Source: Bradyrhizobium yuanmingense
GTDB taxonomy: Bacteria; Pseudomonadota; Alphaproteobacteria; Rhizobiales; Xanthobacteraceae
Length of the DNA stretch: 64,000 nt
Reading direction: 5' to 3'
Assembly: GCF_029167105.1 (NCBI RefSeq)
Contig: NZ_JARFML010000037.1
Span: 1-64,000 of the forward strand
Shown here: positions 48,633-57,885 of the stretch, one piece after another
How positions within the stretch are numbered: position 1 is the first letter of the stretch
Layout: each line of letters begins with the position of its first letter
The notes under the pieces: generated by a model
The model's database searches: none
The model's input: only the letters and a program-made list of their open reading frames with translations
Told to the model about the DNA's origin: nothing
Made by a program: the position numbers and the translations under genes

Positions 48633-49265
48633 ATGGATCTGGGCGGACCGATGCGGGCGATTGCGAACATCTGGAGAAATGCACGCGGCTCCGTGCGCGG
48701 CTTCGTCGCCGACAAGCGCGCGCTGGCGGCGACCGAATTCGCGATCATCGTACCGCTGATGCTGGTGATGTTCTTCGGCACTGTCGAATTTTCGTCCGCC
48801 GTGGCGATCGACCGCAAAATCACGTTGATCGCGCGGACATTGTCCGATTTGACCTCGCAGTCGACGACGCTCAACGATGCCGGCATGAAGGATACGTTCA
48901 CGGCAAGCATCTCCGTCGTCATGCCTTACGACGCTGCGCTCGTGAAGGGCACGATCTCCCAGATCTACATCGACGCCAACGGAGTCGCCAAGGTCCAGTG
49001 GAGCAGGGCCGGCACGATTGCGAGCGGCGCGACGCAAGCCACGCTTGCGACCTCGGCTCGGAACGCCGGCGACACGGTCACTACGATGATTCCCCCGGCA
49101 CTCTTGATTCCGTCGAGCTATCTCATCCTGAGCGAAGCCAACTACATTTACACGCCGACCATCGGCTACGTGTTGAAGTCGAGCGTAACCCTGAGCGATC
49201 TCTCCTACACGCGGCCGCGTCAGGTCACCTGCGTGCCCTACAACAACGTGCCGTCGACGTGTTGA
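48633..49265 (+). CDS. TadE/TadG-like pseudopilin, second copy
   Basis: The 210-residue product carries the motif LAATEFAIIVPLMLVMFFGT (E-F at the processing region) followed by VEFSSAVAIDRKITLIARTL and an external beta-rich domain ending in RPRQVTCVPYNNVPSTC. I chose the ATG at 48633, five bases after GAGG; 48651 is an alternative. It lies five bases after the first TadE/G gene, so both are one transcription unit controlled from the CtrA-type box at 47931. The long von Willebrand domain of some TadG proteins is absent. Confidence 0.85.
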   Translation: MDLGGPMRAIANIWRNARGSVRGFVADKRALAATEFAIIVPLMLVMFFGTVEFSSAVAIDRKITLIARTLSDLTSQSTTLNDAGMKDTFTASISVVMPYDAALVKGTISQIYIDANGVAKVQWSRAGTIASGATQATLATSARNAGDTVTTMIPPALLIPSSYLILSEANYIYTPTIGYVLKSSVTLSDLSYTRPRQVTCVPYNNVPSTC

Positions 49266-49291
49266 GATTCGTCGGCCGTCCGCGACATGAA

Positions 49292-49318
49292 AAAGGCCGT
49301 GCGTCACGCACGGCCTTT
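49292..49318. terminator. Bidirectional terminator between pseudopilin and cspA
   Basis: AAAGGCCGTGCG / CGCACGGCCTTT arms with a TCA loop. On the minus strand it is followed by TTTTTC-like bases, making it a good terminator for cspA; on the plus strand CTTTG follows. Confidence 0.8.
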
Positions 49319-49356
49319 GTGCTTTGGCTCGCTGATCGGGCCGGGGCCCGGCGAGC

Positions 49357-49569
49357 TCAGCCCGCAGCGCGCAGGTTGTCCGCTGCCGACTTGCCGGAAC
49401 GGCGGTCGGCCACAATCTCGTAGGAGATCTTCTGGCCCTCGCGCAGCGAGCCGAGGCCGGCGCGTTCCACGGCGCTGATGTGAACGAACACGTCCTGGCC
49501 GCCATCATCGGGCTGAATGAAGCCGAAACCCTTGGTCGCGTTAAACCACTTCACGGTTCCCATGCTCAT
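49357..49569 (-). CDS. cspA: Cold-shock protein, CspA family
   Basis: The 70-residue protein is a single cold-shock domain that binds single-stranded RNA/DNA. RNP1 (KGFGFIQ) and RNP2 (DVFVHIS) are visible in GTVKWFNATKGFGFIQPDDG and GQDVFVHISAVERAGLGSLR. The start ATG at 49567-49569 follows AAGGA. A long untranslated leader (about 140 bases from the predicted promoter at 49714) with a G+C-rich hairpin is typical of cold-shock genes. The gene lies downstream of infA and an rhlE-type helicase, all on the same strand. Confidence 0.95.
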   Translation of the reverse strand: MSMGTVKWFNATKGFGFIQPDDGGQDVFVHISAVERAGLGSLREGQKISYEIVADRRSGKSAADNLRAAG

Positions 49570-49603
49570 GGGGGTAGTCCTTCTCAGATAACACTATGTC
49601 GGA

Positions 49604-49619
49604 GCCCGCTCGCGCGGGC
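49604..49619 (-). promoter_or_regulatory. Hairpin in the cspA leader
   Basis: GCCCGC-TCGC-GCGGGC (49604-49619) lies in the transcribed leader, about 35 bases before the start codon. It might take part in temperature-dependent translation. Confidence 0.35.
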
Positions 49620-49713
49620 AGGGTTAGATCGAATTTCTGGAAGGGTCGTCAGCGTGTCTGAACCGGCTGTACCGGTGGATGCCAATGTCGTCCGGCCGAA
49701 AATCGATTAATTC

Positions 49714-49742
49714 ATTTTATCGGAAGCAACGGTTCGAAACAA
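49714..49742 (-). promoter_or_regulatory. Candidate cspA promoter
   Basis: On the minus strand TTGTTT (49737-49742) and TAAAAT (49714-49719) are 17 bases apart. Start of transcription near 49707 would give a leader of about 140 bases. The rest of the 256-base gap up to infA holds a TTGATCCGCCGT/ACGGCGGATCAA hairpin (49763-49793). Confidence 0.5.
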
Positions 49743-49825
49743 TCCGGACGCGCACGATTTTTTGATCCGCCGTGCTGTCAACGGCGGATCAACCTACAGA
49801 TCGGAATTCGAACCCGCGCCGCCGA

Positions 49826-50113
49826 CTAGCGGCGGCGGAATTGGCCGCCGCGCTGTCCGGGACGGGGCGGTCCGCCCGACGTGCTGGGACGTTCGTCCTT
49901 GTGGCGGAAAATCAGCCGGCCCTTCTCGAGGTCATAGGGCGACATCTCCACCGTCACGCGGTCGCCCGCGAGCGTCTTGATGCGGTTCTTCTTCATCTTG
50001 CCGGCGGTATAGGCAACGATCTCGTGTCCGGCGTCGAGCTGCACGCGGTAGCGGGCATCGGGGAGGATTTCGGTGACCAGTCCTTCGAACTGGATCAGCT
50101 CTTCCTTAGCCAT
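49826..50113 (-). CDS. infA: Translation initiation factor IF-1
   Basis: The 95-residue protein has the S1/OB fold of IF-1: MAKEELIQFEGLVTEILPDA, RYRVQLDAGHEIVAYTAGKM, KKNRIKTLAGDRVTVEMSPY and DLEKGRLIFRHKDE. It is about 20 residues longer than the usual 72 because of a proline-, glycine- and arginine-rich tail (STSGGPPRPGQRGGQFRRR), found in Bradyrhizobium-type IF-1 copies. A second, standard infA elsewhere is possible. It lies 23 bases after the helicase gene and upstream of cspA, a typical cold-adaptation grouping. Confidence 0.93.
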   Translation of the reverse strand: MAKEELIQFEGLVTEILPDARYRVQLDAGHEIVAYTAGKMKKNRIKTLAGDRVTVEMSPYDLEKGRLIFRHKDERPSTSGGPPRPGQRGGQFRRR

Positions 50114-50136
50114 TGATATCTCCAGGTCGTGGACGG

Positions 50137-51696
<1,560 letters not shown>

Positions 51697-52018
51697 GTCA
51701 AAAGCGAACGCCCGGCGCATCAGCGCGGCGCGCGCAAAAGGGTGTCGAGAAGACACCTGCGTGTTTGGGGTGTCGGATGCTTGGGAGAGATGGGGCAAGC
51801 CAGAGGCCCGTAGAGGGCTTAAGAACACGCGGCTCGCTACGACCCCTTGATTCGCAAGAGGTCTCGGACACTCATATGGAACATCGAGGGGGCGCTTTCA
51901 AGGCAGTTGCCTCCGAAACAGCGGGTGCGGTGCAAAAATACTGCTGCCAGAAATTTAGCCAGAATTGGCGATTTGCTTAGAAAGTAGTCTGGCTGCCGCT
52001 TTCGCATACATTTATATT

Positions 52019-52033
52019 GCCTATGATTTAGGC
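52019..52033. promoter_or_regulatory. Dyad GCCTA-N5-TAGGC upstream of the sigma-54 promoter
   Basis: A perfect inverted repeat lies 76-90 bases before the -24/-12 promoter, in an AT-rich patch, the distance at which NtrC-type activators bind. The sequence does not match the usual NtrC site, so identity is open. Confidence 0.35.
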
Positions 52034-52108
52034 TGAAAGACTGCGGCGAAACTTTGATTTCTGCCAATTAAGCCTGTAAATTCAATAAGTTGATGGGTGC
52101 CCAGCCCA

Positions 52109-52124
52109 TGGCATGGTTCTTGCG
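52109..52124 (+). promoter_or_regulatory. Sigma-54 (-24/-12) promoter of the urt operon
   Basis: TGGCATG-GTTC-TTGCG (52109-52124) fits the TGGCACG-N4-TTGCW consensus with invariant GG and GC at the right distance. It lies 76 bases before the urtA start. Nitrogen (NtrC) control of urea uptake is common in such operons. The other side of this 500-base gap carries the rhlE leader. Confidence 0.7.
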
Positions 52125-52199
52125 ATTCCGTTAACCGCAGGCGGCCGTGGGGCCGTTTCGCAGCGTTTTTCACGTCTGCGTCAGGGAGATGAAGCACTC

Positions 52200-53522
52200 A
52201 TGTTTAACAAATCCACTCACGATATAGCGGCGTCATTTAGCCGCCGCGGCGTGCTCGCTGCGACAGCCGGACTGATGCTCGGTCTGGCTTCATTGACTGG
52301 CGCAAAGGCCGCCGACGACACCATCAAGGTGGGTGTACTCCACTCCCTGTCCGGCACCATGGCAATCAGCGAAACCACGCTGAAGGACACCATCCTCTTC
52401 CTGATCGACGAGCAGAACAAGAAGGGCGGCGTGCTCGGCAAGAAGCTGGAAGCCGTCGTCGTCGATCCCGCATCGAACTGGCCGCTGTTCGCCGAAAAGG
52501 CGCGCGAGCTGATCACCAAGAACAAGGTCTCGGTCGTGTTCGGCTGCTGGACCTCGGTGTCGCGTAAGTCGGTGCTCCCGGTGTTCAAGGAGCTCAACAG
52601 CATCCTGTTCTACCCCGTGCAATACGAGGGCGAGGAGAGCGAGCGTAACGTGTTCTACACGGGGGCTGCGCCGAACCAGCAGGCGATCCCCGCCGTCGAC
52701 TACCTCATGAAGGACGAGAAGGTGAAGCGCTGGGTGCTCGCGGGCACCGACTACGTCTATCCGCGCACCACCAACAAGATCCTGGAGGCCTATCTGAAGT
52801 CCAAGGGCGTCGCCCAGGAAGACATCATGATCAACTACACGCCGTTCGGTCATTCCGACTGGCAGACGATCGTGGCCGACATCAAGAAGTTCGGCTCGGC
52901 CGGCAAGAAGACCGCGGTGGTCTCGACCATCAACGGCGACGCCAACGTTCCCTTCTACAAGGAGCTCGGCAACCAGGGCATCAAGGCCAAGGACATCCCG
53001 GTGGTGGCGTTCTCCGTGGGTGAGGAAGAGCTCGCCGGCATCGACACAAAGCCGCTGGTCGGCCACCTCGCCGCCTGGAACTACTTCCAGTCGATCAAGT
53101 CGCCGGAGAACGAGAAGTTCATCAAGGCGTGGCAGGCCTACACCAAGAATCCGAAGCGCGTGACCAACGATCCGATGGAAGCGCACGTGATCGGCTTCGA
53201 CATGTGGGTCAAGGCGGTCGAGAAGGTGAAGTCGACCGATCCCGACAAGGTCATCGACGCTCTCCCGGGCATCGAAGCCAAGAACCTGACCGGCGGCACC
53301 TCCAAGATGCTCCCGAACCACCATATCACCAAGCCGGTGTTCATCGGCGAGATCAAGGGCAACGGCCAGTTCGACGTGGTCTGGAAGACCCCGAGCCTCG
53401 TCCCCGGCGATGCCTGGTCGAAGGAGCTCGACGGCTCCAAGGACCTGATCGGCGACTGGGTCGGCAAGAAGTGCGGCAACTTCAACACCAAGACCAACAA
53501 GTGCCTCGGCTCGGGCTCCTGA
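52200..53522 (+). CDS. urtA: Urea ABC transporter substrate-binding protein
   Basis: UrtA is the periplasmic urea-binding protein. The 440-residue product carries a twin-arginine-like signal (FSRRGVLAATAGLMLGLASL, cleavage near GAKAA). The mature part has the amide-binding family segments IKVGVLHSLSGTMAISETTL, VSVVFGCWTSVSRKSVLPVF, ILFYPVQYEGEESERNVFYT and GAAPNQQAIPAVDYLM. The FGCWTSVSRK and PVQYEGEE motifs are characteristic of UrtA/FmdD rather than LivJ. The ATG at 52200 follows GGGAGATG. It is followed by a 13-bp hairpin, then urtB; the order urtABCDE is complete. A sigma-54 promoter precedes it. Confidence 0.95.
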   Translation: MFNKSTHDIAASFSRRGVLAATAGLMLGLASLTGAKAADDTIKVGVLHSLSGTMAISETTLKDTILFLIDEQNKKGGVLGKKLEAVVVDPASNWPLFAEKARELITKNKVSVVFGCWTSVSRKSVLPVFKELNSILFYPVQYEGEESERNVFYTGAAPNQQAIPAVDYLMKDEKVKRWVLAGTDYVYPRTTNKILEAYLKSKGVAQEDIMINYTPFGHSDWQTIVADIKKFGSAGKKTAVVSTINGDANVPFYKELGNQGIKAKDIPVVAFSVGEEELAGIDTKPLVGHLAAWNYFQSIKSPENEKFIKAWQAYTKNPKRVTNDPMEAHVIGFDMWVKAVEKVKSTDPDKVIDALPGIEAKNLTGGTSKMLPNHHITKPVFIGEIKGNGQFDVVWKTPSLVPGDAWSKELDGSKDLIGDWVGKKCGNFNTKTNKCLGSGS

Positions 53523-53550
53523 TCCCGATCTGACGCTCCATTGCAAGACC

Positions 53551-53580
53551 GGAGAAGGCGGCGATCCCGCCGCCTTCTCC
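53551..53580 (+). terminator. Strong hairpin between urtA and urtB (attenuator/stabiliser)
   Basis: GGAGAAGGCGGCG and CGCCGCCTTCTCC form a perfect 13-bp stem with an ATCC loop. No T-run follows. Such a structure would partly stop transcription or protect the urtA message so that UrtA exceeds the membrane subunits. Confidence 0.6.
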
Positions 53581-53606
53581 ACTCATTTCTGCCGGGGTCA
53601 TTCACA

Positions 53607-55214
53607 GTGCCAGCCCATTTGTCCGCCCGTCTCTGTTCGCTTGCACTCTCGTTGTTCCTGATCGCGTTTGCGCTGCCGGCCTTCGCCGGTCCGTTCGAGG
53701 ATGCGGTCGCCAAATTCGCCAATGATGATTTTTCCGACACGGAAGAGGCGATCGGTGTGATCGCGGGCAGCGGCAGCAAGCTGGCTTTTCCGATCATCAA
53801 TGCGCTCCAGAACGGCCGCCTCATGGCCGATCCCGACAGCAAGAAGGTCTACGTCACCGATGCAGACGGCAAGTCGATCGACGCTGCGACCGGCGAGGCC
53901 GTCGCCAGCGTTCCCGACAGTGCGACCGCAGTTCGCCTCAACAACCGCCTGCGGCGCAGCGTCGATGCCGCGCTGGGCAGCCTGACGCTGCAGTCTCCGG
54001 ACGTCGGCACGCGCCTGCAGGCCGCGCAGTCCGTCTTCAAGTCGCACGAGGAGACCGCGCTCGAGGCGGTCGATGCCGCGCTTGCCAAGGAAGCCAACAA
54101 ATCCGTCAAGGCGGCGCTGGGTGAGGCCCGCGCGGCGATCCTGCTGTTCAAGTCCGACGCCACCGAGGTCGAGAAGCTCGAAGCGGTCGCGACCCTCAAG
54201 GCGCGGGGCGACCAGGATGCGCTGGCGCTGCTCACCGGCATGGGCGATCAGCCGGCCTCGGTCACCAAGGCCGCCGCGAGCGCGATCGGCTCGATCCAGA
54301 ATTCGCTCGCGGTCTGGTCGATGGTGCAGAATGCCTGGTACGGCCTCTCGCTCGGCTCGGTGCTGCTGCTCGCCGCGATCGGGCTCGCCATCACCTTCGG
54401 CGTGATGGGCGTCATCAACATGGCGCATGGCGAGATGGTGATGATCGGGGCCTACACCACCTTCGTGGTGCAGGAGGTGATCCGCACCCGCTATCCCGGC
54501 CTGTTCGACTATTCGCTCTTGATCGCCGTGCCGCTCGCCTTCCTCGTCGCCGGCGCGATCGGCGTGCTGATCGAGCGCAGCATCATCCGCTTCCTCTACG
54601 GCCGCCCGCTCGAGACGCTGCTCGCGACCTGGGGCCTGTCGCTGGTGCTGCAGCAGGCGGTGCGCACCATGTTCGGCCCGACCAACCGCGAGGTCGGCAA
54701 CCCCTCCTGGATGAGCGGCGCGTTCGAGCTCGGCCAGATCACCATCACCTATAACCGGCTCTGGATCCTTCTCTTCACGCTCGCCGTGTTCGCGATCCTG
54801 CTCGCGATGCTGCGCTACACCGCGCTGGGCCTCGAAATGCGCGCGGTGACGCAGAACCGCCGCATGGCGGCCTCGATGGGCATCGCCACCTCGCGCGTCG
54901 ACGCGCTGACCTTCGGCCTCGGTTCGGGCATTGCCGGCATCGCCGGCGTGGCGCTGTCGCAGATCGACAATGTCAGTCCCAATCTCGGCCAGAGCTACAT
55001 CATCGACAGCTTCATGGTCGTGGTGTTCGGCGGGGTCGGCAATCTCTGGGGCACGCTCGTCGGCGCCTTCACGCTCGGCATCGCCAACAAGTTCCTGGAG
55101 CCGGTCGCCGGCGCCGTGCTCGGCAAGATCGCGATCCTGGTTCTCATCATCCTGTTCATTCAAAAGCGGCCGCGCGGCCTGTTCGCGCTCAAGGGCCGTG
55201 CGGTGGAAGCATGA
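53607..55214 (+). CDS. urtB: Urea ABC transporter permease UrtB
   Basis: The 535-residue permease is longer than LivH because of the extra N-terminal part typical of UrtB. After a signal-like helix (LALSLFLIAFALPAFAGPFE) comes a predicted periplasmic region up to about residue 230, rich in Ala, Asp and Lys. The membrane core then follows: LLLAAIGLAITFGVMGVINM, AHGEMVMIGAYTTFVVQEVI, PLETLLATWGLSLVLQQAVR, LRYTALGLEMRAVTQNRRMA and SFMVVVFGGVGNLWGTLVGA. I chose the GTG at 53607, where the signal helix begins. The stop overlaps the urtC start (ATGA). Confidence 0.93.
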   Translation: MPAHLSARLCSLALSLFLIAFALPAFAGPFEDAVAKFANDDFSDTEEAIGVIAGSGSKLAFPIINALQNGRLMADPDSKKVYVTDADGKSIDAATGEAVASVPDSATAVRLNNRLRRSVDAALGSLTLQSPDVGTRLQAAQSVFKSHEETALEAVDAALAKEANKSVKAALGEARAAILLFKSDATEVEKLEAVATLKARGDQDALALLTGMGDQPASVTKAAASAIGSIQNSLAVWSMVQNAWYGLSLGSVLLLAAIGLAITFGVMGVINMAHGEMVMIGAYTTFVVQEVIRTRYPGLFDYSLLIAVPLAFLVAGAIGVLIERSIIRFLYGRPLETLLATWGLSLVLQQAVRTMFGPTNREVGNPSWMSGAFELGQITITYNRLWILLFTLAVFAILLAMLRYTALGLEMRAVTQNRRMAASMGIATSRVDALTFGLGSGIAGIAGVALSQIDNVSPNLGQSYIIDSFMVVVFGGVGNLWGTLVGAFTLGIANKFLEPVAGAVLGKIAILVLIILFIQKRPRGLFALKGRAVEA

Positions 55215-56380
55215 CCCCTCACATGCTGACGCGATCGCTGGACCGCAGCGCGGCGATCTTTCTCGCCGTCGTCGCCGGCTGCGGCATCCTCATCCCGCTC
55301 TCCAACCTGCTGCTGCCCGCGGGCTCGTTCCTGCAGGTGCCGACCTATCTCGTCGCGCTCTGGGGCAAGTATGTCTGCTACGCCATCCTGGCGCTGTCGA
55401 TCGACCTGATCTGGGGCTATTGCGGCATTCTCTCGCTCGGCCACGGCGCCTTCTTCGCGCTCGGCGGCTACGCCATGGGCATGTACCTGATGCGGCAGAT
55501 CGGCACCCGCGGCGTCTACGGCAATCCGATCCTGCCCGACTTCATGGTGTTCCTGAACTGGGAGAAGCTGCCCTGGTACTGGTACGGCTTCGACATGTTC
55601 TGGTTCGCCGCGCTGATGGTGCTGGTCGTGCCCGGCCTGCTCGCCTTCTGCTTCGGCTGGCTCGCCTTCCGCTCACGTGTCACCGGCGTTTATCTGTCGA
55701 TCATCACGCAGGCGATGACCTACGCGCTGCTGCTCGCCTTCTTCCGCAACGACTTTGGTTTTGGCGGTAATAACGGCCTGACCGACTTCAAGGATATCCT
55801 CGGTTTCAATGTCCAGGCCGAAGGCACCCGCGCCGCGCTGTTCGCGCTGAGCTGCCTGGCGCTGATCATCGGCTTCCTGATCTGCCGCGCCATCGTCTCC
55901 TCCAAGCTCGGCAAGGTCTTGATTGCCGTGCGCGATGCGGAATCGCGCACGCGCTTCCTTGGCTACCGCGTCGAATCCTACAAGCTGTTCGTGTTCACGG
56001 TGTCGGCCTGCATGGCGGGCGTCGCCGGCGCGCTCTACGTGCCGCAGGTCGGCATTATCAACCCAAGCGAATTCGCGCCGGGCAATTCGATCGAGGCGGT
56101 GATCTGGGTCGCGGTCGGCGGCCGCGGCACCCTGGTCGGCGCGGCGCTCGGCGCCGTCGTCGTCAACTACGCCAAGACGTTCTTCACCTCGGGCGTGCTC
56201 GCGCCGTACTGGCTGTTCATGCTGGGCGCATTGTTCATCCTGGTGACGCTGCTGCTGCCCAAGGGCATCGTCGGCACCTTCAATGCCTGGTGGGATCAGT
56301 CGAAGGAAAAACGCACCTCCGCGACCTCCGTGAGCGCTGCGGCCGAAGACGGCGTCACCGAACCCAAGATGGCGGAGTAA
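55211..56380 (+). CDS. urtC: Urea ABC transporter permease UrtC
   Basis: The 389-residue LivM-type permease has helices such as IFLAVVAGCGILIPLSNLLL and LALSIDLIWGYCGILSLGHG, the latter with the LSLGHGAFFALGGYAMGMYL motif. The cytoplasmic loop RDAESRTRFLGYRVESYKLF and the AVGGRGTLVGAALGAVVVNY segment are also conserved. It begins overlapping urtB by four bases and ends six bases before urtD. An acidic, alanine-rich tail ends the protein. Confidence 0.93.
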   Translation: MTPHMLTRSLDRSAAIFLAVVAGCGILIPLSNLLLPAGSFLQVPTYLVALWGKYVCYAILALSIDLIWGYCGILSLGHGAFFALGGYAMGMYLMRQIGTRGVYGNPILPDFMVFLNWEKLPWYWYGFDMFWFAALMVLVVPGLLAFCFGWLAFRSRVTGVYLSIITQAMTYALLLAFFRNDFGFGGNNGLTDFKDILGFNVQAEGTRAALFALSCLALIIGFLICRAIVSSKLGKVLIAVRDAESRTRFLGYRVESYKLFVFTVSACMAGVAGALYVPQVGIINPSEFAPGNSIEAVIWVAVGGRGTLVGAALGAVVVNYAKTFFTSGVLAPYWLFMLGALFILVTLLLPKGIVGTFNAWWDQSKEKRTSATSVSAAAEDGVTEPKMAE

Positions 56381-56386
56381 GCGGTC

Positions 56387-57148
56387 ATGAACGTCATGGA
56401 CACCCGCGCAACCTCCGCAATGCTCTATCTGGACGGCGTGCACGTCTCCTTCGACGGCTTCCACGCCATCAACAATCTGTCGCTGACGCTCGAGCCCGGC
56501 GAGATGCGCGCCATCATCGGCCCGAACGGCGCCGGCAAGACCACGATGATGGACATCATCACCGGCAAGACCAAGCCGGATGAAGGCACCGTGTTGTTCG
56601 ACGGCGTCACCGACCTGACGCGGCTCGACGAGACCCGCATCGCCGAGCTCGGCATTGGCCGCAAATTCCAGAAGCCGACGGTGTTCGAGAGCCAGACCGT
56701 GCAGGACAATCTCCTGCTGGCGCTCAATGTCGACCACTCGGTCCGCGGCACGCTGTTCTGGCGCGGCAGCAAGGCGGAGTCCGAGCGTATCGACAAGGTG
56801 CTGGAGACGATCCGCCTCACCGAGGCCCGCAATCGCCTCGCCGGCAGCCTCAGCCATGGCCAGAAGCAATGGCTGGAGATCGGCATGCTGCTCGCGCAGG
56901 ATCCGAAACTGCTGCTGGTCGACGAGCCCGTCGCGGGAATGACCGACGTCGAGACGCATCTCACCGCCGAGCTGCTGAAGGAAATCAACAAGACCCACAC
57001 CGTCATGGTGGTCGAGCACGACATGACCTTCGTGCGCGAGCTCGGCGTCAAGGTCACCTGCCTGCATGAAGGCACGGTGCTTGCGGAGGGGACCATCGAC
57101 CAGGTCTCGTCCAACGAGCGGGTCATCGAAGTGTATCTGGGACGCTGA
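56387..57148 (+). CDS. urtD: Urea ABC transporter ATP-binding protein UrtD
   Basis: The 253-residue LivG-like ATPase carries Walker A (GPNGAGKTTMMDIITGKTKP), signature LSHGQKQWLEIGMLLAQDPK and Walker B LLLVDEPVAGMTDVETHLTA. The signature with SHGQKQWLEIGM instead of SGGQ is the mark of UrtD. It has the usual insert near FESQTVQDNLLLALNV. It lies three bases before urtE. Confidence 0.95.
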   Translation: MNVMDTRATSAMLYLDGVHVSFDGFHAINNLSLTLEPGEMRAIIGPNGAGKTTMMDIITGKTKPDEGTVLFDGVTDLTRLDETRIAELGIGRKFQKPTVFESQTVQDNLLLALNVDHSVRGTLFWRGSKAESERIDKVLETIRLTEARNRLAGSLSHGQKQWLEIGMLLAQDPKLLLVDEPVAGMTDVETHLTAELLKEINKTHTVMVVEHDMTFVRELGVKVTCLHEGTVLAEGTIDQVSSNERVIEVYLGR

Positions 57149-57151
57149 ACG

Positions 57152-57847
57152 ATGCTTGAGGTCAAGGACATCAATCTGTTCTACGGTGCTGCCCAGGCGC
57201 TGCGCGGCGTCTCGATCTCGGCCGAGCCCGGCAAGGTGACCTGCGTGCTCGGGCGCAACGGCGTCGGCAAGACCTCGCTCCTGCGCGCGATGGTCGGGCA
57301 ATATCCGATCTCGTCGGGCGCAATCGTGTTCGACGGCAGCGATATCACCGGCCTCAGGCCGTACGAGCGGGCGCGCAAGGGCATCGGCTTCGTGCCGCAG
57401 GGCCGCGAGATCTTCCCGCTGCTGACGGTCGAGGAGAACCTCAAGACCGGCTTCGGTCCGCTCAAGCGCGAGGACAAGCACATCCCCGACGACGTGTTCT
57501 CGCTGTTTCCGGTGCTGCAATCCATGCTGGGCCGGCGCGGCGGCGATCTCTCCGGCGGCCAGCAGCAGCAGCTCGCGATCGGCCGCGCCCTGGTGATGCG
57601 GCCAAAACTGCTTTTGCTCGACGAGCCGACCGAAGGCATCCAGCCCTCGATCATCAAGGACATCGGCCGCGCCATCTCGTATCTGCGCAACCTCGGCAAC
57701 ATCGCCATCGTGCTGGTCGAACAATATCTCGACTTTGCCTGCGAACTCGGCGACAGTTTCGCGGTGATGGATCGCGGCGCGGTGAAGTTCACCTGCGACC
57801 GCTCCAATCTCGATCCGGGCGAGATCAGCCGCCAGATGGCGCTGTAA
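57152..57847 (+). CDS. urtE: Urea ABC transporter ATP-binding protein UrtE
   Basis: The 231-residue LivF-like ATPase has Walker A LGRNGVGKTSLLRAMVGQYP, signature LSGGQQQQLAIGRALVMRPK and Walker B LLLLDEPTEGIQPSIIKDIG. The FVPQGREIFPLLTVEENL segment is the LivF/UrtE type. Together with UrtD it powers UrtBC. It ends 38 bases before ureD, so transporter and urease genes are very likely one operon. Confidence 0.95.
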   Translation: MLEVKDINLFYGAAQALRGVSISAEPGKVTCVLGRNGVGKTSLLRAMVGQYPISSGAIVFDGSDITGLRPYERARKGIGFVPQGREIFPLLTVEENLKTGFGPLKREDKHIPDDVFSLFPVLQSMLGRRGGDLSGGQQQQLAIGRALVMRPKLLLLDEPTEGIQPSIIKDIGRAISYLRNLGNIAIVLVEQYLDFACELGDSFAVMDRGAVKFTCDRSNLDPGEISRQMAL

Positions 57848-57885
57848 GCCGGAACAGACCTGCCGCGACCGGCTGGGGGAGACGG

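Noticed and set aside
49763..49793. TTGATCCGCCGT hairpin as a terminator for infA
   Set aside because: On the infA strand the stem is followed by A-rich, not T-rich, sequence, so it is not a standard terminator.
49795..49830. GGTTCGAAT-like piece on the minus strand suggesting a tRNA T-loop
   Set aside because: The flanking five-base arms do not pair and no anticodon or acceptor stem is present.
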